Shown: in pieces, positions 53,961-64,000 of the stretch | Layout of the letters: every line of letters begins with the position of its first letter | How positions within the stretch are numbered: the first letter of the stretch is position 1 | DNA from: Lumbricus terrestris | Lineage: Eukaryota; Annelida; Clitellata; Crassiclitellata; Lumbricidae | Assembly: GCA_949752735.1 (NCBI GenBank) | Contig: OX457047.1 | Span: 18,584,207 to 18,648,206, forward strand | Reading direction: 5' to 3' | Length of the DNA: 64,000 nucleotides | The notes under the pieces: generated by a model | What the model saw: the letters and a program-made list of their open reading frames with translations, nothing else | Databases searched by the model: none | What the model was told of the DNA's origin: nothing | Position numbers and translations under genes: made by a program

Positions 53961-55443
53961 TTTAACATAATAAGCATCAGAGTGGGCAAATTTCTTGTGA
54001 GGGGCCATTACAAATGCTCACATACAGACACATATATTTTACAAATCTAAATATATATATGTATAATTGTATATTATGCAACGATCACGCATAACAATTA
54101 CAATTCAAACAAGAAATAATCGAAATTAAAAACAACCTCTGCTCGAGAAATTTCATCGTCAAATAAAAGCTTACGTTTCGGATTCCGAAGAGCTGATCGA
54201 TTCCTAAGGACCTGATTTACATTTTAAAGACCAGTCGTGGCCAACTACGGCAAATGGATGCATGCTGGAGCAGAAGCAGCATTACAGTGAAATAACTGTC
54301 ACAACATCATCTCAAGGCTCACCCCTGCACTGTCTCAACGTGTTAACGACGATCGACTGGTAAAAGTGACTGGTAAAAGTGACAGCTAAAAGTGACTGGT
54401 GAAAGTGACTGGTAAAAGTGACTGGTAAACGTGACTGGTAAAACCAATGCAGATCATCGTTAACGTATAGCACGTCCCAAAGTCACACAGGTCATAAAGC
54501 GGAGGCTGAGAGAGAGAGTTATCCTACGCCGTGACTTAATAGCCCGACCACGGTGAAATGCTTTTCACGCACGTCCCATAAAGACGCATTCTGAAATACA
54601 CCCACACGCACAGACTTAGAGAGACGGACAGACAGACAGACAAAGAGACACGGCCGGTAAATACGCAGGCTGCATTTATTACCATCTTCATCGCTCTACC
54701 GTCAATAAACTCGCCAACCATCAAACTGTATAAATGAAAACATAAACTATTTCCTGTAACTGAAAATTCACAATTTAGTGCTGCGGCCGAGGGTCGGCCT
54801 CATCTGCAAAGTGGAAACCGGTTTCCGAATAAAACCCGACGTTGCTCCACGGCGAGCGCTCGGCAAGAAGCGCGGCCACCGCTCGTTAAGGTTAGTAGAT
54901 GGTGCAACTCATCGCCGCTGCCATCTGTTGTTGAGGAAGTGTCATGAAAAAAGGCGCATAACGTCCAGAGCGTCTCTATGACGACGACGACGACAACAAA
55001 GCGCACGACGGGAACAACACTGTCCAGAAAAGCACAAAGGCTTGGAGAAGGGTCGACGGTTGAACGGATGAAGCAGCGTTTCGAGAGTGCGGAACTGAAA
55101 CGAAGAATAGAAACGAAGAATAGAAACGAAGAACTGAAACGAAGAACTGAAACGAAGAATAATACCAATTTGTTAGCGGACAACAGAAATAACGAACAGC
55201 GTATTAGGCAGACGTATACTCTCGATGCACCTGCTCAGATAGATAATGGACATGTCACTACCATCAAAATCTAGGGTTTTAAATCTAGCTTTAATAGGGA
55301 ACTTTATGCTCAGAGGCCATTGGGTGATCAATATTAGAATGAACTAGGACCTAAAACAAATGTAGCTGAGATTCGTTTAAAGATTATATTATAATAAAAC
55401 AATATCAAACAGTAAAATACAATCAATAATCCTATCTACTTAT
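53961..55443. other. No recognised gene; two short tandem repeats
   Basis: A 13-bp repeat (GACTGGTAAAAGT) runs at about 54355-54440 and a GAAACGAAGAATA/GAACTGAAAC repeat at 55095-55165. A GC-rich segment at 54780-55080 has a frame (54978-55274) with Arg/Lys/Glu-rich low complexity and no domain. Confidence 0.45.
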
Positions 55444-56288
55444 TGTGGCGTATTATCTAATAATATTATAGCTTGTTTCTTATCTTCCACGTTGGACTTT
55501 TCCAGCGTAGATGTAGAAGTTCTTCAGTTCGTATGGATTGGAATGAAGGTTTGAAGAGGAAGGAAGGTCACCTTCTTCTTGCTTGCCGTCGTTTCCAATT
55601 CTCTTCCGTAGCTGCGTAGACGGAGAATGCTGTAGCTGGCACAGCACTCTGTAGTTTCGTCCACCTCGTTGTTTCTCCACAAGCAACGGTAGCTTCTCGT
55701 CGCTTGCTCGTCTTGTTGTAGTTTCGCCCCTTTCTTCTGCCGTCGAACTCCAATCGCAATTGTAGTTCCGAATTCGATCTTCTCCGATGTCGATCGCAGT
55801 GCACTCGCAAGTGTCTCACCAAACTTCGCAAAGTTTCCGTACGACAAGCCCTGGTATCTCTATTCCCAAGGACTTATAGTCTCACCAGTGGGACAGGCCG
55901 ACAACGTGTCGCCTTCCACACCCAATTCACCGTCAGATCTTCTGAATTACCGACAAGGAACGCCACAATCGTCAATGGCCGCCCTTGCTCAGAAATCTAC
56001 GTCTTCTTCCTTCGCCATCTTTTCGCTGTCTAACTTTTCGTCTGCCGTTGTTGCCGTCTGCTCAAGTTTGACGCTGCTTTCTGCCCTTCGTTGTGTTTCG
56101 ATAATTGATGTAGCGCGTATTCAAGAATTGTTATAGCGCTATTATTATTATCTAACTTAATGCCACAAGTAATATTAATTATAATCTACAATACGCCACA
56201 TATTGTCTAGCTTAATTCTTACCTATTTAATACTTATACAATGCATCATTTAATAGGTTTGTTTGATAAGAAGCATTCTACCGCTACA
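55444..56288 (-). repeat. Candidate 3' LTR of the Gmr1-like element
   Basis: On the minus strand TGTAGCGGTAG starts directly after the purine tract at 56288. The other end is proposed at TGTGGCGTATT (55444), giving TG...CA ends. No second LTR is in view to prove it. Confidence 0.4.
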
Positions 56289-56445
56289 AATGCCCCTCCT
56301 TCAAAAGACTGTTTACAGGCTTTAACAAACTAACCTACTTAACAAACTAACCTAGTAAACTAATTCACTTACTATACACGACATGACAATTAATACACTT
56401 TACTCACTGGCTTACACTTCTTCATTTACTTTATCTCAACTTCTA

Positions 56446-59400
56446 CTACACAATCCCTCTACTTAAATAGTCGGACATAACATTTTCGGACCCTTTAATA
56501 TATCTAATGTTAAAGGAATAATTTTGGAGTGCCAAACTCCATCTCATCACCCTTGCATTTTTCATTCGACCCTCTTTCATATATTGCAATCCGCAATGGT
56601 CTGTCTCAATTGTAAATGTCTTTCCACAAAGATATCGGTCGAACCTGCTTATACCCCACATGATTGCTAAGCACTCTCTCTCTTCCACAGAATATCTTCT
56701 CTCTCGCTCTAACAGCTTCCTGCTCGCATACGCTATGGGATGATTCGTCCCCTCGTACTGCTGCATTATCACACATCCGATTCCACTCCCACTTGCATCA
56801 GTTTGTAGGATGAAATCCTTCTCTAAATTTGGAAGTCTCAGAATTGGTTCTTTCGCCAATTCGTTCTTCAACTTTGTAAAGCTAACCTCCAGCTCTTCAT
56901 TCCATTCTACTATCCCAGGTGCTATCTTCTTCGTTAAGTCACTTAACGGTGCCATAATTTCCGCACAGTGTGGTATGAATTTCCGATAATAGTTTATCGC
57001 TCCAAGGAAACTCCTGACTTGTTTCTTTGTCTTTGGACGTGGCATGTCTATTATTTTATCCACTGATTTCTCCTTTGGACTTATGTCATCCTTGTTCAAC
57101 GTATGTCCCAAAAAGTCAATCTTTCCATATCCTATTGAACACTTCTTCGGCTTCAATGTCAAATTCGCTTGTCTCACTCTTTCGAAAAATATCTCCAATG
57201 TCTTCAAATGTTCTCTCCATCCTTTATTATGTGCTAGAATGTCGTCGACATAACTTTGAAGATTTTCTGTTCCTTGAAGAATCTTCCTGATTAAACGGTT
57301 GTAACTTGACGCACTATTGATCAATCCAAAAGGCATCACATTGAACTTGTATATCCCGTTGGCACATACAAATGTAGTGTAGTCTTTCGATTCTGGACTC
57401 ATAGGGATCTGCCAATAACCCTTGCAGAAATCGAACTTGCTGTAGATTTTACTACCACTCAACTTATTAAAAATATCCTCATTTGTCATCATAGGCTCAG
57501 GATCAAATATTGTAAGTTTGTTTAGCTGTTTGTAATTACAACACAGTCTATTGCTTCCGTCTGATTTCTTGACAACCACCAGCGGTGCTGCATAAGCTGC
57601 CTCTGATCTTTCTATCACCTTATTGTCTAACATCGTCTGGATCTCCTTATCTATTTCTTTTTGCAAATGGTATGGTGTTGGATAAGCTCTTTGTCTTACT
57701 GGCTCTTCACTCGTCAAATGTATTTCATGCTTCACTAAGTCTGTTCTCCCAGGCTTGTCTGTGAAAATGTCTTCATATTTTTTCAGTAGTTTCCTCATTT
57801 CTCCTTTTTGTTCTTCATCCAAATCAGGATTTATATCTACATCTTCATAGGTCTCTGTTTGTTCACTTACATATAAATCCAATATTTCTTCTTCTTCATC
57901 TTCACCCACTTTTCCGTCATATACTACTGCTGAAATGTACGCTACAGTCTCGGCATCTTCTCTTTCGTGATATTTCTTTAATATATTAATGTGATATGTC
58001 TTTATCTTTCCTTTCTCGATTTCAACTCTGTAATCATAGTCTCCAATCTTCTCTTTCACAACATATGGCCCTTGCCACTTTACTAACATCTTGTTCTTAC
58101 AACTAGGCAATAATAACAACACCTTATCACCTATTTCCAACTTCCGGTATCTCGCTTTCCTGTCATAATACTTCTTGTTTTTAGCGTTCGCTTTGTGTAT
58201 CGCTTTCTGCGCCATATCACAAGTCTCCTCAATCCTTTCTCTCAAATCCTGCATATACGTATATACGTCTTTCACTTCTTCTTCCACTGTCTCATTGGTC
58301 CATAACTCCTTCAGGATCTGCACTGGTCCCCTACACGATCTACCAAATATTAGTTCGAATGGTGTGAAACCGTGACTCTCATGTACTGTGTCTCTCAACG
58401 CAAACAGTAATGGAGCTATATAACGATCCCATTCTTTCGCTTGTTCACCAATCAACTTCCTCAACGTCGCTTTGATGGTTCCATTAAGCCGTTCTACACA
58501 TCCATTGCCCATTGCATGGTATGGACTCGTCATGGTGTGTTTTATCAATAGCATCTTATTTACTTCAGCCATGAGTTCAGAAGTGAACTGGCTTCCACGA
58601 TCAGTATGGATCTTCTGAGGCACTCCCATACGACAATAAAATCCGAACAAAGCTTCTGCAACTTCCTCAGTACTAATTCCTTTCAATGGAATAGCTTCCG
58701 GATACCTTGTACTCAAATCTATGATGGTCAATATGTATCGATAACCCCTTGCAGACATAGGGTTAACTTCTCCGATTATGTCTATGCATATGTGTTTGAA
58801 TGGTACATCTAATACAGGTAGATGACCCATAGGCGCCTTGTGGTTCACCTTCTTGTCAACTGACTTTTGACAAATATCACAACTCAACACATATCTCCGT
58901 ATATCTTGTCCTATTCCAGGCCAATAGAATTCATTTAGAATTTTATCATGTGTTTTCCTCATTCCTAAATGAGCCGACAACAATGAATTATGTGCTACTG
59001 CTAACACTTTATCCCTCAATGGTTTAGGTACCATTAGTTGCCATTTCACCTCATCCTTCTGTACTTCTTTGTATCTTTTATACAACAATCCCTTCTTTTT
59101 CACATATGGTTTATCTTCTATGTTGTCTTCGTTACCATCCCATTCAATTGCTCTTTCCATTTGTTTCGACATAGTTTCATCTTGACTCTGCAACTCCTGT
59201 ATCTCTTTTACTGATACATTCAAGTTCGGCATCTCCGCCACTTTCAATGGTTTGTATTTTGCTACCTTTTTAGCTTCTGCCCTAGTCTCCACAACTGCTA
59301 CTGTCATTAATTTTTCATCTTGATTCCTCATCACATTGTCAGAAAATCTTACTGTTTTCTTTGCACCAATAGGTCTTTCTTCATGTTCTGTTTTTCTAAT

Positions 59401-59738
59401 CAATATTCCTTTGTTTTCCACTTCAGTACATTTCTCAATTATTTCTTTTGGCTCATGATTTGTCACACTCTCAGTTCTTTCATCCTTAACCATGTACTTC
59501 AATCCTTTGATTTTCCCAATTATTACTGGCTTTATTGGCTGTTCCATCACCATCGCTTGTACTTCACCATTAAAATGTTCACTCTCGATATACACCTTAG
59601 CCAATGGGAAACATCTTAAACTCCCATCAACTAATACACAATGTGTTTCTTCTCCAGTCAACGCTTCTTCATTTATCAAAGAACGTTTTACAATACAACA
59701 ACTTGCGCCTGTGTCGTATAAGCATCCTACTGTGTTTC
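56446..59738 (-). CDS. Gmr1-like Pol: protease, integrase, reverse transcriptase, RNase H
   Basis: The frame is open from the 59738 breakpoint to the stop at 56446. It starts within the protease: CLYDTGASCCIV carries the aspartic DTGA site (59704-59718). From the first internal Met (59679), integrase comes next: HHCC finger (about residues 230-275), CIDIIGEV (about 297), TDRGSQF (about 363) and NGCVERLNG (about 396). A linker with GPYVVKEKIGDY follows. Reverse transcriptase is then seen (FDFCKGYWQIPM, YVDDILAH at about 809), and RNase H (QTDASGSGIGCVI at about 956) is last. Integrase before reverse transcriptase is the Ty1/copia-like order, known among Ty3/gypsy elements in the Gmr1 group of deuterostomes. 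All catalytic motifs are intact, but Gag and the start of the protease are missing here. Confidence 0.92.
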
Positions 59739-60082
59739 TGTGAAGAACTAGGGTCCTTCATTTATAGAGCGCCACGTACTTATAGTCAATTATAATCAAC
59801 TGTGTGTATTTGTGTATGAATGAATGTATGAGCGTGCGAGATGTGTGGTAGAGAGGCAGCCTGATTATGTGGACCAAGTTGAGCGACGAGAACTAAGACC
59901 TGCTTTTCTGGACTACGACGACGGAGGGAGAACTTAGACCCGCATTGTCAGCATTGAGTCGATACACGGAGATGGCGTGGCATACGCACAGGGACACAGG
60001 CACTCCATTTGGACGGTGGCAGACGGTCAAAGAGAGCGACTAACGTTGAAACAGCCTTTCTGCTGATGCGAATCTGAAAGTG

Positions 60083-60089
60083 TATAAAA
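60083..60089 (+). promoter_or_regulatory. TATA box in the 5' LTR
   Basis: GTGTATAAAAGGGAG is a consensus TATA element; the same sequence lies at 63485-63491 in the 3' LTR. Confidence 0.6.
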
Positions 60090-60299
60090 GGGAGTGAAGA
60101 CGAACAAACGAGGCCTTTTACGTTGAGCTCGAAGACGGAGATGATGTGAAGTACGGCCCGCCGTGCCCCTGGCGATCGATAGACCAGGGAGGCGTTAAAG
60201 ATTTCTAGAGGACTGGAGTTTTGTGGAGGCGTTAAAGATACGACGAAGACGTAGAGGATTGCCGTGAGGAGATATGCCACGAGGATTGTGATTTGTCTA

Positions 60300-60545
60300 T
60301 TGAGGACGAGAATTTAGAGGATTGCCGTGAGGAGACATGCCACGAGGATTGAGATTTGTGTATTTGAGGAATTAGAGGATTGCCGTGAGGAGACATGCCA
60401 CGAGGATTGAGATTTGTGTATTTGAGGAATTAGAGGATTGCCGTGAGGAGACATGCCACGAGGATTGTGATTTAGAGGATTTCCGTGAGGTGACATGCCA
60501 CGAGGATTGTGATTTAGAGGATTTCCGTGAGGTGACATGCCACGA
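60300..60545. repeat. Tandem repeat within the LTR (CCGTGAGGAGACATGCCACG)
   Basis: About five units of 40-60 bp with TTAGAGGATTGCCGTGAGG, AGACATGCCACGAGGATTG and, in some, AGATTTGTGTATTTGAGGAA. The same array is in the second LTR (63715-63955). Confidence 0.93.
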
Positions 60546-60599
60546 GGAGAAGAAGACGATGTGATGGACGGCTGTATCTTGGAGTAACTGGACCAGGAT

Positions 60600-61589
60600 T
60601 CGTGAACTGTTTGAGGCTTTGACGTGAAGAGACATTCCACGACGACGCTATGGAGGATGACTGTTGGGAGCGTGAGGTGCGATTCTACGGAGGAAACGAT
60701 TGCGCCACGGATTTCGCAACGATCAGGATTGCGAGAGCTACACGGTACGTTTGGGAGGAGAGACGGCACGCGTCTATTCGAGGATAGGACGAATGGCTGG
60801 ACTCGACAAAGAAGACGAAGGGAACTGGAATCGGACTGTGCATGGTATGTGTTTGTTTTGAGCGACGGGAATCAATATTATTGTCGAGTGGGAAAAACCC
60901 GTAGTAGGGAATTTTCCTTATTGATCAACTGCTGCCTATAGTTAAAGTGACGAATGAATGGGTGAATGAATGTATTTTTAGACTCTAAGATTGTGTTGCG
61001 CTATTTGTATTCTATAACCTGACATAAGATGTATTAAAAGGATAGCCTTGCTATTGGAAACCTATATTGTCTAGATTCTGTTGAGATAATTATATATTAG
61101 TGTTAGAGTAAATGACTACGATAACAGATTGAGATTGGAAGGACGCAACAGGCGGTAGAAGGTGTTATGGAAAGCCGGCAGGAAGAGATGGAGGTAAAAA
61201 CGAACTCAGGTGGTGAATGTAAAAACCATTGTAGGGCTTTCCGCCCTTCCGCGCCATACTCGGTGCACTTCGTCAAGGAAGAGGAAGCCCAGGCCGGTTA
61301 CTCCGAGGATGGAAGAGAAAGGAGTAGGGAGAGGAATGGAGAAGGGGCCTCGATGGTCCGAACTGAGGGGGTATCCCAAACTGCCGGAATTAGCACACCG
61401 GTGGGCCTCCTCGGGGAAGACACAGCGTTCGACGGGGGCCAACCCCCCCTACTTGTAACTGACGGAATGGCAGACTGGGAGGAGAGAGAAGGAGTGAGAG
61501 AGGGTATACCTTCCAGTAGTGCCAGACCCGAGGCACGAGAAGACGGGGGGGGACGAACGCACATATGGCGACGAGGATGGGATAATTAG
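60600..61589. other. Non-coding body of the LTR element, left part
   Basis: A plus-strand frame of 140 codons at 61167-61589 is Glu/Gly/Arg-rich with no zinc knuckle or other retroviral-type motif. I do not call it a gene. Confidence 0.45.
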
Positions 61590-61860
61590 ATTTGATTAAG
61601 GATGGGATGATTAGATTTGATTAACGATGGGATAGAGAAAGAATGATTAAGGATGGGATAATCATGATTAAGAATGATTAAGGATGATTAGTGAGGATTA
61701 AGGAAGATTAAGGATTGATGTAAATTAAGGATGAGACGATCAGAGAAGATTTGAGTAGTTTAAGAGTTGAGTAGTTTAAGAGTGGATGATTAGGTATGAG
61801 TAGGGATGATTAAGAACGATTAACGATGATTAACGATGATTAAGAATGATTAAGAATCGA
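61590..61860. repeat. Degenerate GATTAAGGATGG repeats
   Basis: Repeated GATTAAGGAT, GGGATGATTAGATTTGATTA and TAACGATGAT motifs over about 270 bp. Confidence 0.85.
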
Positions 61861-62504
61861 TAGATGATTTTTACTAAGGAACGGAACGAAGGAGAACGAA
61901 GGATAATAGACTGTAATGGAAACAGACAGGGAGATAGTACGACGAACAGACGGTTAAGATTTGATTAACGTGTGTGTGATGATTGTGATGATTATGTTGT
62001 CTTGATGGTGTTGAGTCAAACGTTAACTCTGGGCAGCCAAATCTAAATTCTGGGAATAATATTATTGTGGGTTTCCATGGAGCGACGATGCGAATGTTTC
62101 CAATGCATTCACAAGAGGGCCATCGCAAACACGTGTTAATTCTGGATATACGGCAAGCGAAATCAACAATGGAACTACTACAGAAACTGTTACTAAATCT
62201 GTCGTCGAAACTACGAACGCTAACTACGAGTAAGAACAGTCAGATATAAAACTGGGTATTACAACGAAAATAGATGGAGAAATTATGGACGAACGAAACA
62301 AGGACGGAGTGACGTCAGAGCGATGCAACCTCTGATGAACGATAACGATATGTACTCTGCGCTACGCGATAATAATAATAATAATCAACATGGAAACGGA
62401 CGACGAAGCTGTTATGTGTACAGAAGCCATCGATGTACAACGTGAGAGGTGTACAGCGTTGGGCGAGCGTGTGAAAAGCAGCCAGAGGGTTCACTGTTCG
62501 ACGG

Positions 62505-62830
62505 AGGAGAAGCGGAGAAACGGGATGGAGAGATGTCGTCAACCGAAGGACTGACGCCGGACGAACTGCGAGGAAACGAGATCCTCGACGGCCATGGATT
62601 TCTAGGGAGACTGCGCGGATGAACGGATGGAGAAACGAGGATGCACGTGGACGACGACGCGGAGGAGAAGGAGAGACGTCGCCAACCGGAAGTCTGATGA
62701 ACGGACGACGCTGCGAGGAATCGAGGTCCTCGACAGCCAGGAATTTCCTGGGACTTCTATGGATGGACGGATGGAGAAACGTGGACGACGATGCGGAGGA
62801 GAAGGAGGGAAACGTTCTGCAGAAGGAGAG
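62505..62830. repeat. Tandem duplication, unit about 140-150 bp
   Basis: GGATGGAGAAACG, GACGACGACGCGGAGGAGAA, GGAGAGACGTCGCCAACCG, GAACGGACGACGCTGCGAGG and ATCCTCGACGGCCA-type segments recur two to three times. Confidence 0.8.
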
Positions 62831-63140
62831 ACGACAGAAGAGAGCTATGGAAGCGCTCAAACGTTGTCTGTTCTTGTTAAATGCTTTATGAATTGTATCT
62901 GATTTATTTTTGTGCGTGATTAGTATGTATAACGTGGTGAAGGATGTTAATCTGTTAGTTTGAAAGATTTGCTGAATGGAACTGCATTATTAGAATATCG
63001 AGTACTGTATTGATTGCATAACACTGCATAAAGATGGACTATTAGCATAGGCATTGAATAGCATTGAGGGTATATTTTTGTGTGGACACACAGTTAATAT
63101 AATTGTCCTTCATGCTTCAGGATTCGCCAGGTGGGAGCAG

Positions 63141-64000
63141 TGTGAAGAACTAGGGTCCTTCATTTATAGAGCGCCACGTACTTATAGTCAATTATAATCA
63201 ACTGTGTGTATTTGTGTATGAATGAATGTATGAGCGTGCGAGATGTGTGGTAGAGAGGCAGCCTGATTATGTGGACCAAGTTGAGCGACGAGAACTAAGA
63301 CCTGCTTTTCTGGACTACGACGACGGAGGGAGAACTTAGACCCGCATTGTCAGCATTGAGTCGATACACGGAGATGGCGTGGCATACGCACAGGGACACA
63401 GGCACTCCATTTGGACGGTGGCAGACGGTCAAAGAGAGCGACTAACGTTGAAACAGCCTTTCTGCTGATGCGAATCTGAAAGTGTATAAAAGGGAGTGAA
63501 GACGAACAAACGAGGCCTTTTACGTTGAGCTCGAAGACGGAGATGATGTGAAGTACGGCCCGCCGTGCCCCTGGCGATCGATAGACCAGGGAGGCGTTAA
63601 AGATTTCTAGAGGACTGGAGTTTTGTGGAGGCGTTAAAGATACGACGAAGACGTAGAGGATTGCCGTGAGGAGATATGCCACGAGGATTGTGATTTGTCT
63701 ATTGAGGACGAGAATTTAGAGGATTGCCGTGAGGAGACATGCCACGAGGATTGAGATTTGTGTATTTGAGGAATTAGAGGATTGCCGTGAGGAGACATGC
63801 CACGAGGATTGAGATTTGTGTATTTGAGGAATTAGAGGATTGCCGTGAGGAGACATGCCACGAGGATTGTGATTTAGAGGATTTCCGTGAGGTGACATGC
63901 CACGAGGATTGTGATTTAGAGGATTTCCGTGAGGTGACATGCCACGAGGAGAAGAAGACGATGTGATGGACGGCTGTATCTTGGAGTAACTGGACCAGGA
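63141..64000 (+). repeat. 3' LTR, partial
   Basis: Second copy of the 59739 repeat, directly after the purine tract GGTGGGAGCAG, running off the window. Confidence 0.8.

Larger units (their letters stand above)
55444..59738 (-). mobile_element. Gmr1-like Ty3 retrotransposon, 5' part removed
   Basis: The minus-strand pol (56446-59738) is followed by a purine tract GAAGGAGGGGCA (56289-56302 region) and a candidate 3' LTR. Its 5' part is cut at 59738 by another LTR element and would lie beyond the window. The left boundary at 55444 is tentative. Confidence 0.7.
59739..60598 (+). repeat. 5' LTR (at least 860 bp)
   Basis: Matches 63141-64000 without any difference I noticed. The true right end lies further right but cannot be fixed because the second copy is cut by the window. 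It contains a TATAAAA box at 60083-60089 and a tandem repeat at 60300-60545. Confidence 0.8.
59739..64000 (+). mobile_element. Non-autonomous LTR element inserted in the Gmr1-like pol (truncated by window)
   Basis: Direct repeats beginning TGTGAAGAACTAGGG start at 59739 and 63141 and look identical over the 860 bp visible. GGTGGGAGCAG, a purine-rich tract, precedes the second copy, so plus orientation is likely. A TATA box follows in each LTR (60083, 63485). The inside (about 60.6-63.1 kb) has no gag or pol domain. It interrupts the protease frame of the neighbouring element, and its right end is outside the window. Confidence 0.75.

Noticed and set aside
60314..60769. Minus-strand frame with repeated GMSPHGNPL peptides
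   Set aside because: It is produced by the tandem repeat in the LTR and is duplicated in the second LTR; no independent support for coding.
61140..61175. Primer-binding site TGGAAGGACGCAAC for the right-hand LTR element
   Set aside because: It begins TGG, but the preceding LTR end cannot be defined because the second LTR is cut by the window; too weak to annotate.
61167..61589. Possible Gag in the non-autonomous LTR element
   Set aside because: The 140-codon frame has no zinc knuckle, capsid-like pattern or protease, and overlaps open frames on the opposite strand.

Overview
The window is eukaryotic genomic DNA from a repeat-rich animal. The evidence points to a marine invertebrate deuterostome, possibly an echinoderm, but I cannot name a species. 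Three things support this: a host gene with SUEL-lectin and CUB exons, a Gmr1-like Ty3 retrotransposon with integrase before reverse transcriptase (a group described from deuterostomes), and dense mobile-element nesting with almost no host coding sequence.

Host genes. The only well supported host coding sequence is on the minus strand at the left edge. A SUEL/galactose-binding lectin exon (2486-2767) and a CUB exon (1-232) have matching phase-1 splice sites, so they look like consecutive exons of one secreted or cell-surface protein. The intron between them holds a hAT transposon (562-2195), itself interrupted by a 294-bp MITE (959-1252). A CRE/ETS/X-box cluster at 27791-27824 may mark another host promoter.

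Mobile elements, left to right. At 3.9 kb there is a decayed LINE. A complete Ty3/gypsy element occupies 11291-23346 on the minus strand, with ~1448-bp LTRs, a 4-bp TSD and a single 1963-codon Gag-Pol frame; a hAT-like element with a MITE inside it is inserted in its 3' non-coding part. From 23.9 to 36.9 kb lies a series of hAT-like elements, most with recognisable 8-bp TSDs, plus one TA-flanked element, a SINE with its likely partner LINE, and minisatellites. A P-element-like transposon (about 35973-43970, minus strand) encodes a THAP9/P-type transposase. Its first exon carries two C2H2 zinc fingers rather than a THAP domain, followed by seven 35-residue coding repeats and a coiled coil; a LINE sits in its intron. 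More MITEs and SINEs fill 44-54 kb, including a hAT-like element built largely of an ~88-bp tandem array. At the right end a Gmr1-like Ty3 element (PR-INT-RT-RH order) is cut just upstream of its protease site by a non-autonomous LTR element (59739 to the window end).

Cross-cutting signal. The short palindrome TAGGCCTA and its variants are scattered throughout. Internal controls (tandem-repeat units with and without it, and one TSD pair) show that these are small insertions at TA dinucleotides. I consider this and the zinc-finger P element the two most interesting observations.
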